Below, one piece after another: positions 20,927-24,466 of a stretch of 24,466 nucleotides of DNA. The DNA comes from a virus: positions 1 through 24,466 of the IMG/VR virus record IMGVR_UViG_3300008217_000091; one strand, written 5' to 3'. The translations under genes were made by a program, and so were the position numbers. A model generated the notes under the pieces. That model had not been told where the DNA came from. It searched no databases and saw only the letters and a program-made list of their open reading frames with translations. The stretch's first letter is position 1; each line of letters opens with the position of its first letter.

Positions 20927-21376
20927 ATGACAGATGAAGGAAAACAAATTGGTTTCTACTCCAGCATTCTCATTGATGCTGTTGAGAGTGGTTGGATCTC
21001 ATGGGCTAGGGTTAGAAATTACGAATGGAAAGGTCAAAACGGTGGCACTGTTAGTATTCCTGTTCCTAGTAAATGGAGCAGAAGCCAACTGAACCCTGAC
21101 TACATAATAGCCACTGTTCAGCTGGCACCTGATGATCCTGAGTATGTGACGGTACCAATGATTAATACTAACGGTATAGAACTGCGTGTCACTGTTGACT
21201 ATAAGATGATAAGGAAAGGGCTAAATAAAATCCTCTCCGGTGATGTCAGGGCATCTGACTGGATAGTCACGGCATGTACGAAGGCAAAGAAAGAATGGGA
21301 CGGTGCCTACATGGATGCCATCTGTGCTGACGCTGTTGTACAGTCAGCTGTGTTTGACGAGGTCATCTATGGGTAG
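20927..21376 (+). CDS. Conserved small phage protein, 149 aa
   Basis: ATG 20927 follows the previous TAG directly and stands five bases after GGAGAACGTG. The protein contains IGFYSSILIDAVESGWISWARVRNYEW near the start, and ends DGAYMDAICADAVVQSAVFDEVIYG. The pairing of 'I-D-A-V-E-S/G-G-x-x-x-W-A' with 'D-A-x-x-A-D-x-V-V-Q-x-A-x-F-x-E-V-x-Y-G' is one I know from small actinophage and other phage proteins without assigned function. Eight bases overlap the next gene. Confidence 0.7.
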   Translation: MTDEGKQIGFYSSILIDAVESGWISWARVRNYEWKGQNGGTVSIPVPSKWSRSQLNPDYIIATVQLAPDDPEYVTVPMINTNGIELRVTVDYKMIRKGLNKILSGDVRASDWIVTACTKAKKEWDGAYMDAICADAVVQSAVFDEVIYG

Positions 21377-21749
21377 AACAAAAGAGATGATCCGCAGGAT
21401 GATAGAGTTTAATCCACTGTTGACAAACACAGAGATCGTAGAGGCAACTGGCCTGTCGAGACAGTTGGTGTCTTACCATGCACGTACCCTCAAAATGCCA
21501 CGGCAATCGGCTAACAGATCATGCTCGTTCTGTGGGCTAAGAATCACACGTTACAACGCATCAGGATTGTGTCGAAAATGTAGGCCGTTAGCATTCACAT
21601 ATGAATTTCAATGTGCATGGTGTGGAGAGGTGTATGCAGTACAGGGAAAAGAGGCTGCCAACAGAAGAAATTCTAAGAAGCACAAAAAGAATCCTGACCT
21701 TGATTTCTGTACCCTTAGTTGTGCTCAACGATACAACCACCGCCAGTAG
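21369..21749 (+). CDS. HTH and zinc-finger protein, 126 aa
   Basis: The start ATG 21369 overlaps the upstream stop (ATGGGTAG); an upstream in-frame start lies deep in the previous gene. Residues 1-45 form a helix-turn-helix (MIRRMIEFNPLLTNTEIVEA, then TGLSRQLVSYHARTL). Two zinc-ribbon-like units follow: CSFCGLRI ... CRKC, and CAWCGEVY ... FCTLSCAQRYNHR, the second resembling ribbons found near phage HNH enzymes, but no H-N-H residues are present. DNA-binding regulator of the early or middle genes is the likeliest role. It ends a tightly overlapping run; the next gene has its own 76-base leader. Confidence 0.7.
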   Translation: MGRTKEMIRRMIEFNPLLTNTEIVEATGLSRQLVSYHARTLKMPRQSANRSCSFCGLRITRYNASGLCRKCRPLAFTYEFQCAWCGEVYAVQGKEAANRRNSKKHKKNPDLDFCTLSCAQRYNHRQ

Positions 21750-21825
21750 ACATAGCTACGACTAGATGATAAAATCTAGGTATAGACTGTGCGTTCACAC
21801 ATCATACTAGAGAGGAGAGTAGAGA
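21750..21825 (+). promoter_or_regulatory. Short gap with hairpin and weak promoter candidates
   Basis: The 76 bases contain the inverted repeat CTAGAT-GATAAA-ATCTAG, a GTGCGTTCACAC stretch, and CATACT shortly before the ribosome-binding site GAGAGGAGAG of the next gene. No TTGACA-like -35 at 17 bases was found, so the promoter call is weak. Confidence 0.3.
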
Positions 21826-22116
21826 ATGATTAAGGTTGGTGACACTCACTGGTATTCTCTCGCAGAAGCTAGCCAGATAATAGTCAAAGATCGGTTTGGT
21901 AATTCAGTGAAGGGCATACACAGTGAGTCGTTGCGAAGAACACACAGACAATTCTCTGCCGATCCTCGCAATCCAGAGGTTGCGAAGCGGATCGGCAGGG
22001 ATTTATTTTTTAGAGAAAGTGATCTCAAGACTCTTGGATACGATGTATCTGATGACACCAGCAACTGGTTTGAGATCGGAGAGGTTATTCAATTATTTCC
22101 AGAGGAGAAGATATGA
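21826..22116 (+). CDS. Excisionase/MerR-like winged-HTH protein, 96 aa
   Basis: The sequence WYSLAEASQIIVKDRFGNSV, then GIHSESLRRTHRQF and KRIGRDLFFRESDLKTLGY follows the pattern of small excisionase or MerR-type DNA-binding domains ('L-x-E-A-a-x-l-l ... s-T-l-R-r ... r-x-g-r-d-l-x-F-x-x-s-D-L'). The C-terminal 20 residues are acidic. GAGGAGAG precedes the ATG, and the stop overlaps the next gene by four bases (ATGA). A 43-base imperfect hairpin lies in the middle of the coding sequence (21956-21998). No integrase is visible, so a regulatory or replication-related role is as likely as excision. Confidence 0.62.
   Translation: MIKVGDTHWYSLAEASQIIVKDRFGNSVKGIHSESLRRTHRQFSADPRNPEVAKRIGRDLFFRESDLKTLGYDVSDDTSNWFEIGEVIQLFPEEKI
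21956..21998. repeat. Long imperfect hairpin inside the HTH gene
   Basis: CTGCCGATCCTCGCAA (21956-21971) pairs with TTGCGA (21980-21985) and GGATCGGCAG (21989-21998) around an eight-base loop and a three-base bulge: 16 base pairs in all. The outer CTGCCGAT/ATCGGCAG arms equal those of the hairpin at 16251-16270. Confidence 0.75.
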
Positions 22117-22673
22117 CAACAGTAAAACTATCATTCAGGGGTACAGTTACAGCAACAGATACTAAACATGGACAGAGTGGAAGGGGGCCGTATAAATTTC
22201 AGTTAGAAGATGATACTCATCAAGCGAGATGGTTCTCAAGTTTCGATAAAAAACTGGAACCCATGGTGGAAAAAGCTGGCCTTGGTGCTGGCTGGGTAGT
22301 CGAGTACGTGGAAAAACCTTGGGGAGAGAACAACGACAGGATTTCCTACGATGTGACTGGTATTACAAGTACTCCTAGAGTTGCGAATAAGGCACCTGTT
22401 CAAGACGAGCCGAAGCCTGAGACTGTATCAGAGCCAGCCGTTATTAAGAACGAAGACATAACTGTCTGCCAGCACGGTGTATCACAGGTGGTGTACAACG
22501 CTAAATGTGGGATATGTATTATCCGTCAAGTTGGTTTCAAGGAGATCGAAAACAAAAGTGACATCTCTGAGAATGAACTATGGAGACTCACTAATCTTTA
22601 TCAAGACATTCTCCTAGGTCATTACATACCCGAAGATGAAACTGATCAGTTCATTGCGTCTGTACCACAATAA
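22113..22673 (+). CDS. Probable OB-fold ssDNA-binding protein, 186 aa
   Basis: Residues 1-85 look like a small OB-fold: TVKLSFRGTVTATDTKHGQS, FQLEDDTHQARWFSSF, AGWVVEYVEKPWGENNDRISYDVTGI, with five predicted strands. A Pro/Glu/Lys linker follows (about 90-113). A short domain then holds CQHGVSQVVYNAKCGICIIRQ, a zinc-ribbon-like C-x-H ... C-x2-C, and a helical acidic end. Position between an HTH gene and a RecB-like nuclease and ATPase fits a replication or recombination role. Sequence similarity to a named SSB was not recognised, so the call rests on strand pattern and context. Confidence 0.5.
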   Translation: MTTVKLSFRGTVTATDTKHGQSGRGPYKFQLEDDTHQARWFSSFDKKLEPMVEKAGLGAGWVVEYVEKPWGENNDRISYDVTGITSTPRVANKAPVQDEPKPETVSEPAVIKNEDITVCQHGVSQVVYNAKCGICIIRQVGFKEIENKSDISENELWRLTNLYQDILLGHYIPEDETDQFIASVPQ

Positions 22674-22690
22674 ATTTTCTGGAGAAACTT

Positions 22691-23521
22691 ATGGCTAATG
22701 TAATAAAAAAAGATATACCTATGGCTTTGTCTAATGAGATGATGACGCAGATCACCAACGAAAATGGGGGCAACCGTAAATATAAGGTGAACGGTAGAAC
22801 CTACACATCAGTGACAAGTATTATTGGTGGTCTACTGAAAAGCTATGGACTTGAAAAATGGAAGCAGGAATGGATTGACAACCAGCTAACCCACTTTGAA
22901 GGGTGGAGAATCACTCCGCAACTCGCCAATGAGATAGTCACAGCCAGTAGTAAAGAGGCCGAAGAATCTGCACGGATCGGTACTGAGATGCACGATATCA
23001 TTGAGCGTCTTCTCAGAGGGGAAGATGTTAACGATGTCCCTGATCAGCTTGAGCCAGCTGTAAGGGCGTGGCTCAAGTGGAGAAAAGAATTTATCGAATG
23101 GGAACTCGTAGCTACAGAAGTGGGGGTCTTCAACCCCCACGCAGCTGGGCAGGTAGATGCCCTCTTCAGAAAGGGAAATGATTACTTGGTAGTAGATTGG
23201 AAAACATCAAGTGGATTGTATGACTCTAGCTTTTTGCAGGTTGCTGCGTATGCGAAAGCATTATCCCATATGTATCCGTTTAGGTATACCTCATTGTACG
23301 ATTCTGGTATCAATATTAATTCTGTGCAAGCCTGTGTTGTCAGGTTGGTCAATGACTACCCACGACTACCTAATAAAAAGAAAAACCGAAGGGAGCCAAA
23401 AGTATTTTCAGATCGATGTGAGTACGTCATGGTGGACACAGATATGTGGTACGAAACTTTCGTTTCGCTAGTGAGACTCAGTCATAGAATGAAAGAGAAA
23501 GTACAAAAGGTAAGGCTGTAA
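22691..23521 (+). CDS. PD-(D/E)XK nuclease, RecB/Cas4-like exonuclease, 276 aa
   Basis: The motif series of the RecB nuclease family is complete: GTEMHDIIE with H101, E143 (ATEVGVFNP), AGQVDALF with D156, VVDWKTS with D169 and K171, and LQVAAYAKAL with Q183 and Y187. Upstream, YTSVTSIIGGLLKSYG matches the N-terminal segment of phage Cas4/RecB-type exonucleases ('T-S-V-T-x-I-l'). The enzyme probably resects DNA ends for recombination or replication. CTGGAG lies six bases before ATG 22691; the stop overlaps the next start (TAATG). No four-cysteine Fe-S cluster is present, so it is nearer phage RecB-like exonucleases than Cas4 proper. A perfect 8-bp hairpin lies at 23120-23140. Confidence 0.82.
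   Translation: MANVIKKDIPMALSNEMMTQITNENGGNRKYKVNGRTYTSVTSIIGGLLKSYGLEKWKQEWIDNQLTHFEGWRITPQLANEIVTASSKEAEESARIGTEMHDIIERLLRGEDVNDVPDQLEPAVRAWLKWRKEFIEWELVATEVGVFNPHAAGQVDALFRKGNDYLVVDWKTSSGLYDSSFLQVAAYAKALSHMYPFRYTSLYDSGININSVQACVVRLVNDYPRLPNKKKNRREPKVFSDRCEYVMVDTDMWYETFVSLVRLSHRMKEKVQKVRL
23120..23140. repeat. GC-rich hairpin GTGGGGGT-CTTCA-ACCCCCAC in nuclease gene
   Basis: A perfect 8-bp stem with a five-base loop, coding for the segment just before the D156 motif. It is an isolated instance in an otherwise hairpin-poor gene. Confidence 0.7.
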
Positions 23522-23769
23522 TGGAAGAACTATTTTGTAGAACAACTGAATGCAACCTGCATGATTTTAAAATCAACGCAGGTGGTGTGTGTAAATATGT
23601 AGATTTCATGTGGTTGCAACAACAGATGATACCAGCACAACCAGAAGTTACTGAGCGTGTTGTAGAGATAGAGAAACCAGTGTATATCCAATCAGAGAAA
23701 GAGGTGTACACCTACTCAAATAAAACTAAGCCAGCCGAAGTTGAACAAGGGGGTTACAGGTGGAAGTAA
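23521..23769 (+). CDS. Hypothetical protein, 82 aa, between nuclease and ATPase
   Basis: Start ATG overlaps the nuclease stop by one base. The N-terminus has FCRTTECNLHDF ... GGVCKYVDFMWLQQQM, with C, C, H and C spaced as in a small zinc finger. The C-terminal half is charged with many V-E-K repeats (VTERVVEIEKPVYIQSEKEV) and is likely an extended linker. The palindrome AGGTGTACACCT lies within it (23702-23713). It ends ten bases into the next gene. It may be an adaptor between nuclease and ATPase, but this is only context. Confidence 0.6.
   Translation: MEELFCRTTECNLHDFKINAGGVCKYVDFMWLQQQMIPAQPEVTERVVEIEKPVYIQSEKEVYTYSNKTKPAEVEQGGYRWK
23702..23713. repeat. Palindrome AGGTGTACACCT inside the 82-aa gene
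   Basis: The fourth copy of the palindrome, read through in frame as part of KEVYTYSNK. It is the only copy not placed at a stop codon, and lies 47 bases before the ATPase start. Confidence 0.7.
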
Positions 23770-24466
23770 CGATAGAAAAACAAGGATCAGGATATGCAGT
23801 TAAGTGGGACTCTAGTAACGTAGAGATGATAGTTCGCCACATCAAACCAAAGGGATTCAAGGCAGAGGTATCAACTTTCCTTAATGGTATCCCGGTACAT
23901 AGAAGTAACCCTACCCTTGATTCGTCAAGTGGTATGCAGACATTTGCTAGGATGTTAAATAAACGTAGGCCAGAGAGTGATTATGGGGTTGACTGGGAAC
24001 AGATAGTTGAAGACCTGTCTGGAATTGTGATTGATACCTATCGTACAGGGCAACCTGCCCTCAAGCTATCAGAGGTTGATCTAAGCAGTAGTATCGCATG
24101 GTGTATTGAAAATGTATTACTCGATGGAGAAATCAATCTCATCTGGGCCGATGGTGGTACTGGTAAATCCATGTTTGCTTTATTCTTATCGGTACTAGCA
24201 CAACAGTCATGGATGTCCACTGACCATGGATTAATTGTAGAACCTTCTAATGTTCTCTACTTAGATTACGAAACTAAACCTAAAGAAATAGCCACACGAG
24301 CAAGGATGATCCATGCAGGTTTGGGACTTGAGGAACCAGATGTAGAAAGAACTGGAAGTAAGATCACCTATAACAAGTGTGAGCATACGTTGGTGGAAGA
24401 GGAAGATTATATCCAAGACTTGATCTATAAGAATGATATCTCCTTGGTTGTCATAGACTCCATGGG
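23760..24466 (+). CDS. RepA-like / RecA-fold ATPase, N-terminal part (cut by window edge)
   Basis: The frame opens at GTG 23760, behind AAGGGGG with seven bases of spacing, and runs off the edge after 235 codons without a stop. Residues 1-95 form an N-terminal domain of charged beta and helix with no known motif. The ATPase follows: LIWADGGTGKSMFALFLSVL with Walker A at 130-137, NVLYLDYET at 165-172, and Walker B LVVIDS at 229-234. The 'V-L-Y-L-D-x-E' strand between the two Walker motifs is typical of phage and plasmid RepA/AAA_25-type helicases. It probably acts as replicative helicase or helicase-loader ATPase. It overlaps the upstream gene by ten bases. Its C-terminal part is not in this window. 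Confidence 0.75.
   Translation, partial: MEVTIEKQGSGYAVKWDSSNVEMIVRHIKPKGFKAEVSTFLNGIPVHRSNPTLDSSSGMQTFARMLNKRRPESDYGVDWEQIVEDLSGIVIDTYRTGQPALKLSEVDLSSSIAWCIENVLLDGEINLIWADGGTGKSMFALFLSVLAQQSWMSTDHGLIVEPSNVLYLDYETKPKEIATRARMIHAGLGLEEPDVERTGSKITYNKCEHTLVEEEDYIQDLIYKNDISLVVIDSM

Noticed and set aside
22691-23521. CRISPR-associated Cas4
   Set aside because: Nuclease motifs match the family, but the Fe-S cysteines of Cas4 are absent and no other cas gene or array is present.

Overview
The window is part of the genome of a tailed double-stranded DNA bacteriophage (Caudoviricetes-like), or a prophage of that type. A complete packaging and head module lies on the minus strand: terminase small and large subunits, portal, scaffold-like protein and major capsid protein. 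A densely packed early module of small genes runs the other way. Genes overlap or abut, Shine-Dalgarno sequences of the AAGGAG type are strong, and no tRNA, rRNA, integrase or transposase was seen. A bacterial host is implied, but its identity cannot be read from the sequence. Both edges cut genes: the capsid gene on the left and a RecA-fold ATPase on the right.

Layout. 1-15254 (minus, late genes, transcribed right to left): small membrane protein, proline-rich protein, terminase small subunit, a 98-aa conserved phage protein, terminase large subunit, portal, three related P/G/Q/Y-rich proteins (601, 558 and 104 aa), a 1775-aa putative internal virion protein with one hydrophobic segment, a Gln-rich scaffold-like protein, and the major capsid protein. 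15255-15605: a large hairpin, a cluster of TGTTTC/GAAACA half-sites, and a small zinc-binding protein gene on the minus strand with a possible leaderless promoter. 15606-16021: the divergent control region. 16022-18208 (plus): a lysine-rich DNA-binding-like protein, a Gp88-family protein and three small proteins. 18209-21376: an SprT-like zinc metallopeptidase and a run of small unknown, mostly acidic or Cys-containing proteins. 21369-24466: an HTH/zinc-finger protein, an excisionase-like HTH protein, a probable OB-fold ssDNA-binding protein, a PD-(D/E)XK nuclease, an 82-aa unknown, and a RepA-like ATPase. This last block looks like a replication and recombination module.

The most unusual feature is at about 15738-18050. 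About 50 short, mostly perfect inverted repeats (stems usually 5-9 bp) are packed one every 40-45 bases, through both genes and intergenic gaps. Their stems differ, but roughly three quarters have a three-base GNA loop or its complement TNC, mostly GAA or GTA, usually closed by C-G. That is the signature of exceptionally stable DNA mini-hairpins. The field stops abruptly on both sides and is flanked by two related large hairpins (15295-15348 and 18261-18308). Hairpins end just before the ribosome-binding sites of successive genes, and two promoter-like sequences (TTTGACATCC, 17-base spacer) each hold a hairpin in or next to the spacer. Other recurrent signals are the palindrome AGGTGTACACC(T), which follows stop codons at three junctions, and a GGAGAACGTG-N5-start translation-initiation cassette shared by four early genes. 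All pattern counts were made by eye.
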